Positions 45,181 through 55,808 of a stretch of 64,000 nucleotides of DNA are shown here, piece by piece. The stretch covers positions 620,001 to 684,000 of the forward strand of contig AP026546.1 in NCBI GenBank assembly GCA_026075535.2, in the 5' to 3' direction. Position 1 is the first letter of the stretch. Every line of letters starts with the position of its first letter. This DNA is from Tricholoma matsutake. Taxonomy: Eukaryota > Basidiomycota > Agaricomycetes > Agaricales > Tricholomataceae. Under the pieces are notes generated by a model, which worked only from the letters and a program-made list of their open reading frames with translations, was not told the origin of the DNA and did not search any database. The translations under genes were made by a program, and so were the position numbers.

Positions 45181-45385
45181 TCCCTAATCATCGTCATTCC
45201 ACCCACCATCCACCCCATGAGCAGTTGCTCATGAGGCTGGAGGTGGGTGGTGTGTCCTGCATGGTGGGTGTCAGTAGCCGTTCTTGTTGTTTCAAAGTTG
45301 CACCCATTCCCACTCCACAAGCAGCTGCTTGTGGCAGTGGTTCTGAGTGCTCATCATCCTCATCATCAGCAGTACTAGATAATAC

Positions 45386-45468
45386 CTAAAAAGGTTTGTT
45401 AGTAACAAAAACAAGAGAAAAAAACTTACCAACAGCCCAAGAGACGTCAAATGACATCTCTTGGGCCT
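45386..45468 (-). other. Hairpin-adjacent intron-like unit 2, element C
   Basis: Minus strand: hairpin GGCCCAAGAGATGTCA paired with TGACGTCTCTTGGGC (45434-45468), donor GTAAGT at 45429, branch TACTAAC, acceptor TTTTTAG at 45386. It is 44 nt, exactly the length of the homologous unit in element E. Confidence 0.75.
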
Positions 45469-45748
45469 TTTCTTCATTTGCTTTGCCTTTCTTTCACTGT
45501 TTCCTGCTCATCCCCTCGTCATTCCATCTCCCAGTCCCAGTTGTCTCCAATTGTCTCATTGCGTTGTCGTTCTGTTTGGCCAAGTCAGCATGGCCGTTGT
45601 CTTGCCATTGTCTTGCCGTTTTGCAGTTGTACCCATTCCCACCCTGCAAGCAGTTGCTTGCGGTGATGGTTCTGGGTCCTAGGGTGGTGGCTGTGTCAGC
45701 CGTTGTCATGGTTTTGATGCTGCAGCATCGTTATAACATAGATAAAAC

Positions 45749-45850
45749 CTATTATTAAAGAAATTTCAGTTAGTTAAACAAAATAACAAAGATCATGTAA
45801 AAAAACACTTACAAGTAAGCCCAAACAACAATGCTGTTGTTTGGGCTCAT
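45749..45850 (-). other. Hairpin-adjacent intron-like unit 3, element C
   Basis: Minus strand: hairpin GAGCCCAAACAACA paired with TGTTGTTTGGGCTT (45817-45848), donor GTAAGTG at 45812, branch TTAACTAAC, acceptor AATAATAG at 45749. It is 64 nt, the same as the E counterpart. Confidence 0.75.
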
Positions 45851-45980
45851 TCCCATTGTTGTTTATTGGGGTAGGAGGTAAGGAGGAGGCAGCACCGTTG
45901 CCAGCATTGTTGATGACATGGGTGTGTTGATTTGTCATCACAGCTGGGGCGGTACATAGAGAGATATACTTACCTGTAAT

Positions 45981-46058
45981 GATGCTTTAGTCTAGCTGTT
46001 ATATCGCTGACTTAATTGTACTTTATCATGTGACTATGAGGGTTCAATCCCTGCAGTA
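45981..46058 (+). other. tRNA-like sequence, element C right (beta type)
   Basis: Weak A box (TAGTCTAGCTGTTATATCG) and good B box (GGGTTCAATCCC). It corresponds to 63155-63232 in element E on the opposite strand. Confidence 0.65.
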
Positions 46059-46532
46059 GCTACAGATTTTTCAGTCAATTATATAAGCAACTCGGACAGT
46101 CCTAGGACTGTACGAGTGCTGGTCCACTCGGACTCAGCTCGGATGCTCAGACAGTCCTAGGACAGTCCGAGGTCTCAGCTCGAACTCAGCTTGGACTGGA
46201 CATTTAGTTTGGCAGGACTTTCAGCCAAAGAAGTCTGAGCAAAGTCTGAGCAAAGTCCTCAGACAGTACTCAGACAGTACTCGGACAGTCCAAGTGTCTG
46301 AGCGGAGTCTGCTCGGATTGGGGGGGGGGGGAGTGTAAAGACCTCGAATCTTGCAGTGATGTCGGTTGTCAACTTTGGAGTCAAGGACTTCGGTGATCTC
46401 ATATTCAAGCTCATTGTTGATGGTGATCAGAGGAGGTGGAGGTTGTACTCAATTTGGAATTGTGTTTGGGGAGTGTGTCTCTAGTTGAGAGACATGGAAA
46501 ACAGGGTGAATGGCCTGCATGTGATCCGGGAG

Positions 46533-47678
46533 CTACAGGGTGACTGAGTGAGTGCCCGGGAGGGCGATGATTTCGAAGGGGCCATGGTGCTTATCAGAAA
46601 GTTTCTTGGAAGGATGGGTGGTGCAGATATTTTCCGCAGTGACATAGGCAGAGTCACCAATGTTGAAGTTGGGTGTGGGTGCCCAATGTTTGTCCACAGG
46701 ACCTTGATAATGCTCTTGAGCAGCTGCAAGCTGTTTCCAAAGCTCCTGATGAAGGTTGTCTAAGTCGACAACAAACTTGCAGGTGCACTGTGAAGCTAAG
46801 TTGCATTCTGGAAAGACAGAAATGTTCAGGTGATAGCCTTTGTTGGAAAAGAAAGGGGATACACTTGTAGAGGCAGAAGGAGCATTGTTGTAGGCAAATT
46901 TGCCCAAGGGTAAGAGGTGAGACCAGTTGTCCTGCTGATAGTTGCAGAAGATCTGGAGGTACTGCTCCAAGGTCTGATTAAGTTGTTCTGTCTGACCATC
47001 ACCTTGTGGGTGATAACTGGAAGTGAAGTGGATCCACATGTCGAGTGCTTTTCCGATGGAGCAGAAGAAATGGGAGACAAACTCGGATCCCCGGTCGCAA
47101 GTGACATGCGATGGAACACCATGCTTGGAGAAGATGTGGAGGACGAACAGGTTGGCTAGTTCTTGGGCTGTGATTTCATTGACAGTTGGGATGAAGATGC
47201 CTTGTTTGGTGAGATGGTCAACGATGACCAGGATAGCAGTGTGACCATCAGAGTCGGGTAGTTGCTCAATGAAATCCATGGAGATGGAGTTCCAAGGTCG
47301 TTCCGGAACCAGAAGTTGCTTTAGAAACCCATAGGGCTTGTGTTGAGGTGATCTGGATCATTTGCAAGTGGTACAGGATTTGCAGAATTCCTGCACAAAG
47401 GTGTGGAGGTTTGGCCAGACATATTCCTGGTGGACAAGCTGCTGGGTTTTGTTTTGTCCGAAGTGGCCAGAGAGGATGTGATCGTATTTGTACTGAAGGA
47501 CCTTGAGGTGAAGATCCACGATGTCCGGAACATAAATCTGGTCAAAGTGGCAGAGGAGACCTGCCTTGTCTATGGTCCAGTTGGGGTCGATAGGTGTCGG
47601 AAGATGGGCAGATGAAAAGGGGTCAAGGGGTAGGGAGGTGTGGATGTTGTGGTGAAGTTTCTCAACATCCATGATCAC
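46533..47678 (-). CDS. Gypsy integrase (zinc finger and catalytic core)
   Basis: H2C2 zinc finger: HILSGHFGQNKTQQLVHQEY ... CKSCTTC at 47480-47360. Catalytic core from 47279: MDFIEQLPDSDGHTAILVIV (first Asp region), SHVTCDRGSEFVSHF (second Asp) and SYHPQGDGQTEQLNQTLEQY (Glu). The C-terminal PFEIIALPGTHSVTL leads into the chromodomain. A frame break lies between the zinc finger and core near 47340. The D-D-E residues remain. Confidence 0.92.
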
Positions 47679-47738
47679 TGCTTGTCGAAGGATGTGTGTG
47701 GCGAAATAGATGGCATGAAGGGAAGAGGTGAGCTGTTC

Positions 47739-49532
47739 CTATGTGAATACAAGTCGGAAGTTGGTTGGGTTTATGGAGGCGAAGTCACTATTTCCCCCTT
47801 TGCAGTAGACATCGCAACGTCTAGTGAGTGTGTCTGGCTTGGCCCCTAATTTTCCGGGGTGGAAGTGGATGATGAGATTGAACTGGGAAAGGTACTCAGA
47901 CCAACAGGCCTGGTGGTGGGTGAGCAACTTGGTAGTGCTGAAGTACTCAAGATTTTTGTGGTCGGTGACCACATCAACTGGGTTTGTGGAACCCTCAAAA
48001 TACTGCCGCCAGTGTTTGAAGGCTTCAAAAATGGCCAAGAGTTGCTTATCATGGGTGTCATAATTTAGTTCAGTGGGATTGAAGGAGTGGGAATGAAAAT
48101 GATCAGATGGATCTCTCCATCCGCAGTGTAAACCAAAAGGATAGCCACTAAGGCATAGTCAGAAGCATCGGTTTTGAGTACCATCTGTGAATCAGGTACC
48201 CATTGCATTAAGATGGGGGCATGAGTGAATTCTTGTTTGAGCTTTTCAAAAGTGTCGCAGCACTGTCCAAGGGTGCAGATTTCTGCATCAAGCGGGTGAG
48301 TGGGATGACAATGTCTGAATAGCCATTAATGAAGCAGCGGTAAAGCCTAAGAAGGGTTGTATATCCTTAACTTTCCTAGGCTTGGGCCAGTCAAGCATGG
48401 TTTTGACTTTATCCTTGGACATCCGCAGTCCATCCGGTGAAAGGATGAAACCTAAATATTCGACGATGTCTTTGTGGAACTCACATTTCTGTGGAGAGGC
48501 ATAAAGTCCATTTTTCTGGAGATGGTGGAGGACTTCTTTGATGTGAGTCCCATGCTGGGACTTGTCATTGGAATAGATTAGGATGTTGTTGAGGTATACA
48601 ATGACACAAACATCCAGCATGTCGCTGAAGGTGTTGTTCATAAACCACTGGAAGGCTGTGGGTGCATTAGTGAGCCCAAAGGGAACCACCAACCACTCGA
48701 AGGATCCATAGCGGGTGCAGAAAGTAGTTTTCCACTCATCACCATCAGCAATGCAGACGAGGTGATAAGTGTGCCACAAGTCTATCTTGGTGAATAAGTG
48801 GGCTTTGCGGGGAGAGTCAAGGAGGTTGGAACTGAGAGGAAGTGGGTAGCAGTCTTTCTTCATAAGACAGTTAAGACCTTGGTAGTCGACACAAAGTTGG
48901 AGACTACTGTCCTTCTTCTTGACGAAGAGAATTGGAACACCATGCAGAGACTTGGATGGGGATGAAACTGAGCAGACATTTTTGTCAATAAAGACTTGTA
49001 AGGCTTCTAATTCAGAGGGGGAGAGAGAATACATTTGGCCCAGAGGTGGAGGAGTATTGTCTTCTGTCTCTATCTTGAGGTCGTAAGACCGATGCGGAGG
49101 AAGGGTATCCACTTTAGTCTTATTAAAGACATCAGCAAATTTGTGATACTTGGGTGGAATATCTGAGAGGTCGGATGAGTTAGCAGATTGGGCAGAGTGG
49201 GTGGATAACCCTTCTGGAGCAAAGGTCATCTGAAAAGCTACTGCCCCAGGAAGTTTGCTTGCATGCACATAAGTGGCAGCATTGATGAAGGAGATGTCAG
49301 GGGGTGTAAATTTAGGAGGAATGGGGGTTTCAGAAAGTGCAGAGGAGTCGAGGATTTCTACTGGAAGATTTGGGGACAAAGGTGATGTCAGGGGTGCTGG
49401 ACCTCTATGATCTGCAGAGCAGAAAGCGAGCTGGCTTGAAGACCAGTCAATCAATGGATTGTATTGCTTCAACCAGTTATGACTGAGTATGGTGGAACAG
49501 GAAGAGTTGAGTGAGGTTACATAAAATGACAA
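47739..49532 (-). CDS. Gypsy reverse transcriptase and RNase H
   Basis: The RT frame (48288-49532) contains SLHGVPILFVKKKDSSLQLC, VDYQGLN, HLFTKIDLWHTYHLVCI, FCTRYGSFEWLVVPFGLTNA and CEFHKDIVEYLGFILSPDG. The polymerase signature reads VIVYLNNILIYSN where YLDD is expected, so both catalytic aspartates are Asn. R to Q (VDYQGLN), R to W and R to C changes occur at conserved positions. RNase H (47739-48061) shows VVTDHKNLEYFSTTKLLTHH and PGKLGAKPDTLTRR. The two parts are separated by a frame disruption at 48061-48290. Confidence 0.93.
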
Positions 49533-49549
49533 ATTGAATACTTCACCAG

Positions 49550-49808
49550 CAGGGAAGGTGACCAGAAGTTTGACGATCTGAGTTATGGTGGAGTTGCAAG
49601 ATCCATCAAAGAGTCATAAACCAATCGGGTTAATGGACTCTGTGCTGAGTTGGTTATTCAACATGAAAGAGGAGTCAAGGAAGCAGTGGGAGGAGCCAGA
49701 GTCAATAAGGGTTTGGAAAGGGGCAGAAGAGTTGGGAAAGGTTAAAAGAATGGTTAGGGAGTCAGGGTCAGAAAGAGCGGACACATTGAGATGAATGTAG
49801 GCAGCCAA
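49550..49808 (-). CDS. Gypsy aspartic protease
   Basis: FQTLIDSGSSHCFLDSSFM carries the retroviral-type DSG active site. It is preceded by SLTILLTFPNSS and lies between gag and RT in the usual order. Confidence 0.85.
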
Positions 49809-49929
49809 GTGGGTAAGGTCAATGCAACCCCCAGCCCCAATGGCTGAATCCTGAGGGTTGTGGACTATTTTTCCGAGTCCATAGTCTCGGGAATGACAGT
49901 GGATGCATGGACTTTTGCAGCTTTGGATT

Positions 49930-50867
49930 TTGGGCAGTTTCCTGCTACATGCCCTTCCTCACCACAGTAGAGACAAAGTTGTTCTCTCATGTCACTGTCG
50001 AGTCATGTGACATTCTTGTTCCTCCCCAGTAAGCTTGCTGTTCTTCCCCAACTTATTGGAGATGGACGACTTGGGCTTGTCCCAGGAAGTGTTCTTTGTC
50101 ACAGAAGACTGCTGGTTGGAGGTGTTACCATGGGCAGAGTTTGAAGAGGCTTGGTTTGTCAGTGGGGAAGGGCTTTTGGAAGAGTCCTTCTGACTAGAGT
50201 TAGTGACATCACTGGAATTCTTTGTTTCGAAATGGGATTCGTCTTCTTGCATCCAGTAGATGTCGTTGTTGTCCTGCACTTTCAAGCGCAGTTCTGTGAG
50301 AGTATTGGGTTTACCACCCTGGAGAACTTCTATGCAAAGCCAGAGTGGAAGACCATGGAAATAGTGGTCACAAAGGGCTGCTTCATTCCAGTTGACCCTA
50401 GAAGCTAATTCCCAGAAGTCAATGTTATATTTTGTGATATGACCACCTTTCTTCATTGCTAAGTCAGACAGAGCTTTTTCTGCATCTCCAACTGGGTCAT
50501 GTGGACTGAAATTGCTTTCCAGCTCAGCGAGGAAAGCTTCATAGTCCCACATCCAGTGTGCGGAATCTGTCAGGTCATTCAGACCAGGCTCAAACCAACT
50601 GAGAGCTGATCCCTTAAGATAAGAAAGGATGAATATGATCTTTTTCTCATCAGAGGAAAATACATGCAGATGGTTGTGGAAATGAAGATTGCAGGAGACT
50701 AAGAAGTCTCTAAGTTTCTTTGGATTGGCACCGTCGAAAGTGTTGGGGTCGCAAACTTTGATTTTCTTGGTCTTGGGTGTGTTATTCTGATGAAGGGTGT
50801 GGATACTCTCCAAGAGGTTGTAAAGGACATCTATGAACCTATCCCCTGGGTCAGGGTTTTCCCCCAT
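49930..50867 (-). CDS. Gypsy Gag with CCHC zinc knuckle
   Basis: ATG at 50867. The capsid-like region includes FDGANPKKLRDFLVSCNLHF, LSYLKGSALSWFEPGLND and WDYEAFLAELESNFSPHDP, then NIDFWELASRVNWNEAALCD and YFHGLP, as in Retrotrans_gag domains. A Ser/Asn-rich linker follows. The knuckle CLYCGEEGHVAGNC (about 49965-49925) is in a different frame from the stop at 49992, so a frameshift separates them. Confidence 0.92.
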
Positions 50868-51280
50868 GGGAGGTTGATCCTCAGGATCATTGGGATCGGG
50901 GTCACCCCCAGGGCCGTCAGGACCACTAGGGTCGTCGGGTCAACTGGGGGGTCTGTCCTCTAGACCAGGATCAGGATCTTCCAACCCAAAGGGAGGTCTT
51001 TACACTCCCCCCCATATTCCTATAGGAATCCAATGATTCCAATGATTCCAATGTCATTTTCACTAGCCAAATTGACATGAAATGGCACATTTAGTCCTAG
51101 TCCAGTCCTATGTAGTCTGATCAGAGTCTGATCGGACTATCAGAATTTCCTAGGAATTTCCAATCATAGAAATCACATAGGACTAGTCTAAAGTTATGCT
51201 AAGACATCAGACAACATAGGATTCCGATAGGAATGAAAGCAGCCTTGCTTAGTAATATAGTATGAAAAATTAAATGCACA

Positions 51281-51354
51281 GATGAGAATTGAACACTTGA
51301 CTACAGAAGATTATGTAAGCATAAACTGACAACAATACCATTAGGCTAAACAGT
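51281..51354 (-). other. tRNA-like sequence, element D left (beta type)
   Basis: On the minus strand TAGCCTAATGGTATTGTTG (A-box-like) and GTGTTCAATTCTC (B-box-like). It occupies the type-2 end, as beta copies do in A, B, C and E. Confidence 0.6.
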
Positions 51355-51601
51355 CATTACAGGTAAGTGATCATACTACACTACATACCATTCCCATGGG
51401 TGTGATGACAAAGCACATAGCCGCATCATCACACCTGCCAGCTCATCAACTCCCACCACCACCACCAACAACAACAAGCACGCCACCTCCATCCCCCCCA
51501 CCTCAACCACCTCAACCCAGCAACTCCCACCACTCCCACTTCACCCCCATCTCTAGACCAGCCCCCAAGACCGGAAACAACTGGTTTCAATGCTGAATGA
51601 C

Positions 51602-51696
51602 ACCCAAATGATGCAATTGTCATTTGGGCCATAGTAAGTTTTTTTCATTCATTTTTTACTTTTGTAAACTAACTAATTCATTTGTTCTGTTTCTAG
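51602..51696 (+). other. Hairpin-adjacent intron-like unit, element D
   Basis: Hairpin ACCCAAATGATGCA paired with TGTCATTTGGGCC (51602-51630), donor GTAAGT at 51634, branch AAACTAACTAA and acceptor TTTCTAG ending at 51696 (63 nt). The next exon starts GTTCTAATC. Confidence 0.75.
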
Positions 51697-51914
51697 GTTC
51701 TAATCTACATGAGTAATGATGGACTGATGCAAGCCAAACCCACACCCAACAATGCCCCTGGCAACCCCCCTCCTCCCCATCAAAATGGGATGTGAGGGTA
51801 TCGATCATGGTCAGGAGCATGGGGAGCAACACCAGGAGACCCCAGAAGGGGAATACCCACCTGGTAAGCACCACCCAACCCCTCCCCTCGAGCTACATCA
51901 CTGATGAACTGACA

Positions 51915-52370
51915 ATGCACCCACCCCACGCCTATGAGCTGCTGCTCATAGGGTGGATTGTGAGTGCATGGACCCCCCACGACACCAATAACATCCAGCA
52001 CCCCCCATCACCACCATGAGCAACTGCTCACAGGGTGTATATGGGGTGCGAGAACATGGGAATGGCATGGAGGAACAATGATGGCACCAAATGACATGCC
52101 TACAAGCAGCTGCCCGTAGGGTGGTTTGTGGGTGCAGATGATGAGGGGGATGAACAACAAGGGTGATGAAACCACAAGGGGAAAGGGAAATGATGACCAG
52201 AAGGGGAGATGATGGTGACACCCACCCCACGCACACCTACGAGCATCTGCTCATAGGGTGTTTAAGGGGAGGGGGAGGGAGGGGACGATGGACAAACACC
52301 ACCACCAACATATGATGCACCACCCACCACCAGCCTCGCAAGCAACTGCTCATGGGGTGGACAGTGGGTG
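51915..52370. repeat. Class-1 hairpin series of element D
   Basis: TATGAGCTGCTGCTCATAGG (51929), ATGAGCAACTGCTCACAG (52014), TACAAGCAGCTGCCCGTAGG (52101), TACGAGCATCTGCTCATAGG (52241) and CGCAAGCAACTGCTCATGGG (52338) recur about every 90-110 bp. Stem bases vary between copies but mostly remain paired. Confidence 0.8.
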
Positions 52371-52509
52371 GAATGATGAGGGAGGGGAGACAAGGGAAGC
52401 GAGGGAAGCCACAGGGGAGGCGAGGTGAGGGAGGCAAGACACAACAGAGACAAGAGGGAGGGGAAACAATGGGACAGGGCTGATGAGACAGCCAATGCGA
52501 TGCACCACC

Positions 52510-52672
52510 ACTCCCTCCCCCGCATTTTGTGGGGGGTGGTTTTTTTTTTTTGTAGAATTTAAAATAGTATAATTAAATAGTATAATTAATTCTCCCCCTC
52601 ACATTTGCATGGGGGTTTTTAAAAAAATCTATATTAGTTATCTACTCCCTCGTGTAGATGTGAGGGCTCAAC
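52510..52672. repeat. C-rich class-3 hairpins of element D
   Basis: CCCTCCCCCGCATTTTGTGG (about 52512), CCCCTCACATTTGCATGGGG (about 52594) and CCCTCGTGTAGATGTGAGGG (52648-52667) lie beside the alpha tRNA-like sequence, as in A, B and C. Confidence 0.75.
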
Positions 52673-52764
52673 AATTTTTTTTCAAGCTCTTGTGAGAGAG
52701 GTTAAAAATAAGTGAACTAATCCTAAGTGCTTTAAATGGACTTTATATTACATATTTATTAATG

Positions 52765-52847
52765 CTCCTGTGGCTCAACTGGTTGAGCACTTGTTTGGTA
52801 GTCATGTCACTTATATCCCAAGGTCTAGAGTTCAATTCCTGCTCTGC
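52765..52847 (+). other. tRNA-like sequence, element D right (alpha type)
   Basis: CCTGTGGCTCAACTGGTTGA (A box) and TAGAGTTCAATTCCTGC (B box). It is the best-preserved member of the alpha group. Confidence 0.7.
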
Positions 52848-53469
52848 CCATTTATTTTGTAAGCACTTTCATCAAGTTAAGTCTTCTGAAATGGTGTGGT
52901 ATTCCGACTACTACCTGTTGGAATTGCATTGGACTTTACTCGGAATTTACTAGGAATTTCTTGGAAATAAAAGTACATGGTCATCAAGATACATTCCGAT
53001 CAGATTCCTATCAGACTCCTAGGACTAGTGTCAGACTAGTAGGACTCCTATTGGATTCTGATCGGACTCTTATTGGAAAACTCGGACTCCTAGGACTCCG
53101 ATAGGAATATGGGGGGGAGTGCAAAGTCTACCCTGAAGGGTTCAGGCTGGTTGATGCCCCCTATGTACTCAAGGGAAGTTCTTGATTGAAAACCTTCTGG
53201 GTTGCCGGAAGGAAGGTTGCAGGGCATGGGTGGACATGAGATTGGCACTGATTGAGGGGGATCCTGAGTCAATTTGTCAGAAGATGTTTGAGGGTCTGGA
53301 AGACACTCCAAAAGTAGTGGTGGGTTGAGGGTCAGAAAGGGTGGATCGCTGGATTGCAGAGATCCCTGGAATAGTACCAGTGCATTGGGAATTTTTTGTT
53401 GTGCACTGGTGGGTCTCAGTAGGGGTCATAGAGAGGAAATGGATGAGTGAAGTGTGAGTTTGTATATAC

Positions 53470-54164
53470 TGTTAAGAACTGATCCTAGGAGGTTCATTGG
53501 AATCCAATCAGACACTGCGGGTGCTGTTTACAGAAGGGTGTTGGGTCATTGTGGATTCTGTGGGAGGGGAAATGGAAAGGACTTGGCTTCAGCTTGTAAG
53601 AAGCTGCGCCCTTCATCTCATCTGGTGTCCTAATTTCAAGTTGGAGGTTTGGAGTTAGGAACGGGAAAGTGCAGGTAAACACAGGAAGGAGTACAGAGGA
53701 ACTTAGGTTAAGTTCAGATGAGGTTAGAACTTCAGAGGGAGACTGTAGGCCAAGGTGAATGGAGTTCAGACTCTTAGAGGAGTAGAAGGAGGTTTGGATT
53801 GGCAGATTAAAGTTGAGTCTATGTCAATATACGAACTGAGGAATACAAGGCAAAACTAACTAAGCTTAAATACTGTAGTCCGGAATAATGTGGAACAGGA
53901 ACGAAGACTGTGGCAGTGTCTCAACTGCATAGATAAATTATCTAGTGGGAGCCGCACAGGAATCCATAGTCAAATTTGCAATAGAGACAGCAGCCTTGGG
54001 AAGGCAGCCGTGGATGCTGTACAAGGCGGCCTGGTGCACAGCAGTGTGGGCAGTGCCAGGCAGCCAGAAACGAAATTGGGAGGTGTAGACAAAAATCAGG
54101 TTCGACATGCAGGAAAGGGTCAGATGGATGTGGGTTCCAATCGGGCGAGGAATGGTTCTTGACA
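53470..54164 (-). repeat. Gypsy 5' LTR (695 bp)
   Basis: Homologous to 42120-42803 with an added ~15 bp segment near 54009-54027. As 5' LTR on the minus strand it should contain the promoter. No obvious tRNA primer site (TGG...) follows it at 53469, so priming may be by another mechanism, or the site has decayed. Confidence 0.95.
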
Positions 54165-54213
54165 AAATCTTACTCTCTGGCATTGCCAACACCTGAATTT
54201 CTGGTTCGGATGA
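54165..54213 (+). pseudogene. 3' part of the ORF disrupted by the gypsy element
   Basis: After the second copy of the AAATC duplication the frame of 41672-42119 continues as LTLWHCQHLNFWFG and stops at 54211-54213. This short tail supports the reconstruction of the insertion site but not a function. Confidence 0.4.
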
Positions 54214-54218
54214 TTGCT

Positions 54219-54405
54219 ATATCATCTTTAGAATGGTTTTTATAGTAGTCTAATCATACAGCGTGACAATCAGCCTGGACCATGACATCTCCTTTCCTGG
54301 TTTCTGAAACTGGCTGTCCCCATGTGAGCGATGCACATTCCCAGACTTGTAGAGTTTCAAGCCTGCGCTTGCCTAACTCCCTCAAGTCTGCGATCCATCT
54401 GTTTT
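54219..54405 (+). repeat. Left direct repeat of the recombinase element
   Basis: About 90% identical to 57187-57380. It begins only a few bases after the disrupted ORF's stop codon. Confidence 0.85.
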
Positions 54406-54476
54406 TGTGGCCTTACTTGATTTCTCCAAATCAATCACACTCACATCTCCAAATTGATTTCAATCAACTTCTGTTG

Positions 54477-55700
54477 ATGCATGCACTCATGTCTAATAAA
54501 GTAACGAGATCATTGCAAACTCCTATTCTTAGCAGTCCTGGTATTGCAGTATCTGACTCGAGCACTCCCAAAACTGCTGGTATCTTGGGCTCTAGTGGTA
54601 CTGCTGGCACAACTGTTGTAGCAAATCCGGCCGAACAGCCTATTGCTCATGAAGTTTTGGCAACCTGTGATGGTCATGTCTCAGACTACCAGAATTGTCA
54701 TATCTCAAAGGCTGCTGCTCTTGCTTACATCCATACATCCCTCACTAATGTGCTTCCTGAGGGAAGTGCAGCAGTGGAACATCCTTTTGCACAATATATC
54801 ACTATCCTTGAGAATCACAACCAATTCATTGCTGCAGCAGGCAAACAGGGTACTACTATGGAGTCTGAGGATGAGGAGGAAGGTGAAGGAGAGAGGAATG
54901 TGCACCAGGCTCGTAAGAGAGCTCATCTTGACTCAAGGTTGAACAGCTCCAAGCCTGTATATCCCTGGAATATGGCAGATGGCAAACAAGTCACTTTATC
55001 CATCAACCTGGAGAGAACATGGACACTCCTTAAGCTTTACACAAGTGATCCCAAAGGTGCAAAGTCCAACTTACTCAATCAGCCAGACTGCCCAGAGTTT
55101 CCAGACAGCAAGTGGAAGAATATTCTTGTGGGCCATGCAGTCAACCTCGATAATGTTCTGTCTGGATACCACTCCACCTCCAACAACAACAATCACATTG
55201 AAGTCTTGGGTGACCTGGAGTTCAAGATCCCATCCATTACACTGAACAAGATTGTCAGCACTACTGGAGATTGGAGTATTGCATGGAACAAAACCATTCA
55301 AGCTGTCATCTTTGCTTTTCCTCACAGATCAAGAGAGCTTGCTGGGTACAGCGAAACTATCATTAATCTCTTTGGGGCAACACATGTCAACTTCCACCAG
55401 TGTGTTATCGCTTTCAATCATGCTGTCCAGTGTCAAGTGGGATCCTGTTGTGACATCGAGCTCATGGACCTGCACAAATTCCTTGACCTGCAAACGAGTC
55501 ATATGGATAACATTGGGGCAGCCATTGTTCATACCAGTGGAATACAAACACCCAATACCTCACACAAGAAGAGTGAAGTGTGCAATCAATGGAACCAAAG
55601 TTTGTGCACTCTGGAGGACACTGTGTGTTGCTGGATGCACATATGCAACATCTGTAAGGAAAAGGGTCACAAGGCGCCTAGCTGTACCTCCAAGGCCTAG
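54477..55700 (+). CDS. Gag-like protein with C-terminal Cys/His knuckles
   Basis: The frame is open from 54282, but upstream codons lie in the terminal repeat, so ATG 54477 (MHALMSNKVTRSLQTPIL) is preferred. Regions: a Ser/Thr-rich N-terminus; an acidic stretch MESEDEEEGEGERNVHQARK; a folded core TLNKIVSTTGDWSIAWNKTI, QAVIFAFPHRSRELAGYSET and HVNFHQCVIAFNHAVQCQVG; and a C-terminal array CNQWNQSLC, then CCWMHICNICKEKGHKAPSC, which includes a C-x2-C-x4-H-x4-C knuckle. The C-x2-WN-x-x-x-C...C...H-x-C-x2-C arrangement is typical of Gag-like proteins of fungal tyrosine-recombinase elements. The frame is intact for over 400 codons. Confidence 0.7.
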   Translation: MHALMSNKVTRSLQTPILSSPGIAVSDSSTPKTAGILGSSGTAGTTVVANPAEQPIAHEVLATCDGHVSDYQNCHISKAAALAYIHTSLTNVLPEGSAAVEHPFAQYITILENHNQFIAAAGKQGTTMESEDEEEGEGERNVHQARKRAHLDSRLNSSKPVYPWNMADGKQVTLSINLERTWTLLKLYTSDPKGAKSNLLNQPDCPEFPDSKWKNILVGHAVNLDNVLSGYHSTSNNNNHIEVLGDLEFKIPSITLNKIVSTTGDWSIAWNKTIQAVIFAFPHRSRELAGYSETIINLFGATHVNFHQCVIAFNHAVQCQVGSCCDIELMDLHKFLDLQTSHMDNIGAAIVHTSGIQTPNTSHKKSEVCNQWNQSLCTLEDTVCCWMHICNICKEKGHKAPSCTSKA

Positions 55701-55808
55701 CTGTCACTCCTTCAGCAACCTTGCCTCACGATTCCATCATTTGGGCCCCAATTCACAGTTCCTATCTTTTCTATCTATACTACCCCCTTGAGGCTGAAAA
55801 AATGATGA

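Larger units (their letters stand above)
44135..46345 (+). mobile_element. Hairpin/tRNA-like element C, nested in the gypsy chromodomain
   Basis: The left end ACTTTACACTCCCC and right end GGGGAGTGTAAAGACCTC are flanked by an exact 12-bp duplication GAATCTTGCAGT (44123-44134 and 46346-46357). This defines the family's two distinct termini: type 1 (ACTTTACAC) and type 2 (GTGTAAAGACCTC). Because the host gene is a known domain, the pre-insertion sequence is clear. Inside: terminal minisatellites, alpha and beta tRNA-like sequences, two C-rich hairpins, five class-1 hairpins and three intron-like units on the minus strand. Confidence 0.92.
50993..53127 (-). mobile_element. Hairpin/tRNA-like element D, nested in the gypsy leader
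   Basis: The left end GAGGTCTTTACACTCCCC (type 2) and right end GGAGTGCAAAGT (type 1) place it in reverse orientation relative to A, B and C. Flanking 12-mers CCAACCCAAAGG (50981-50992) and CTACCCTGAAGG (53128-53139) agree at 8 of 12 positions. Inside: ATTCC/GGAAT minisatellites, beta (left) and alpha (right) tRNA-like sequences, one intron-like unit on the plus strand, five class-1 hairpins and three C-rich hairpins. No credible ORF. Confidence 0.85.
42120..54164 (-). mobile_element. Complete chromodomain Ty3/gypsy retrotransposon with two nested insertions
   Basis: Two LTRs (42120-42803 and 53470-54164) with ends TGTTAAGAAC...GTTCTTGACA are flanked by the target duplication AAATC (42115-42119 and 54165-54169). 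Order on the minus strand: 5' LTR, leader, gag, CCHC knuckle, protease, reverse transcriptase, RNase H, H2C2 zinc finger, integrase, chromodomain, an antisense extra ORF and 3' LTR. Elements C (in the chromodomain) and D (upstream of gag) account for about 4.3 kb, so the unit was about 7.7 kb at insertion. Frameshifts and catalytic-site changes make it non-autonomous now. Confidence 0.95.

Noticed and set aside
29047..53127. Elements A-E as LTR retrotransposons or Helitrons
   Set aside because: Termini are inverted rather than direct repeats, there is no TG...CA LTR pair, and no Rep/helicase or CTRR end was seen.
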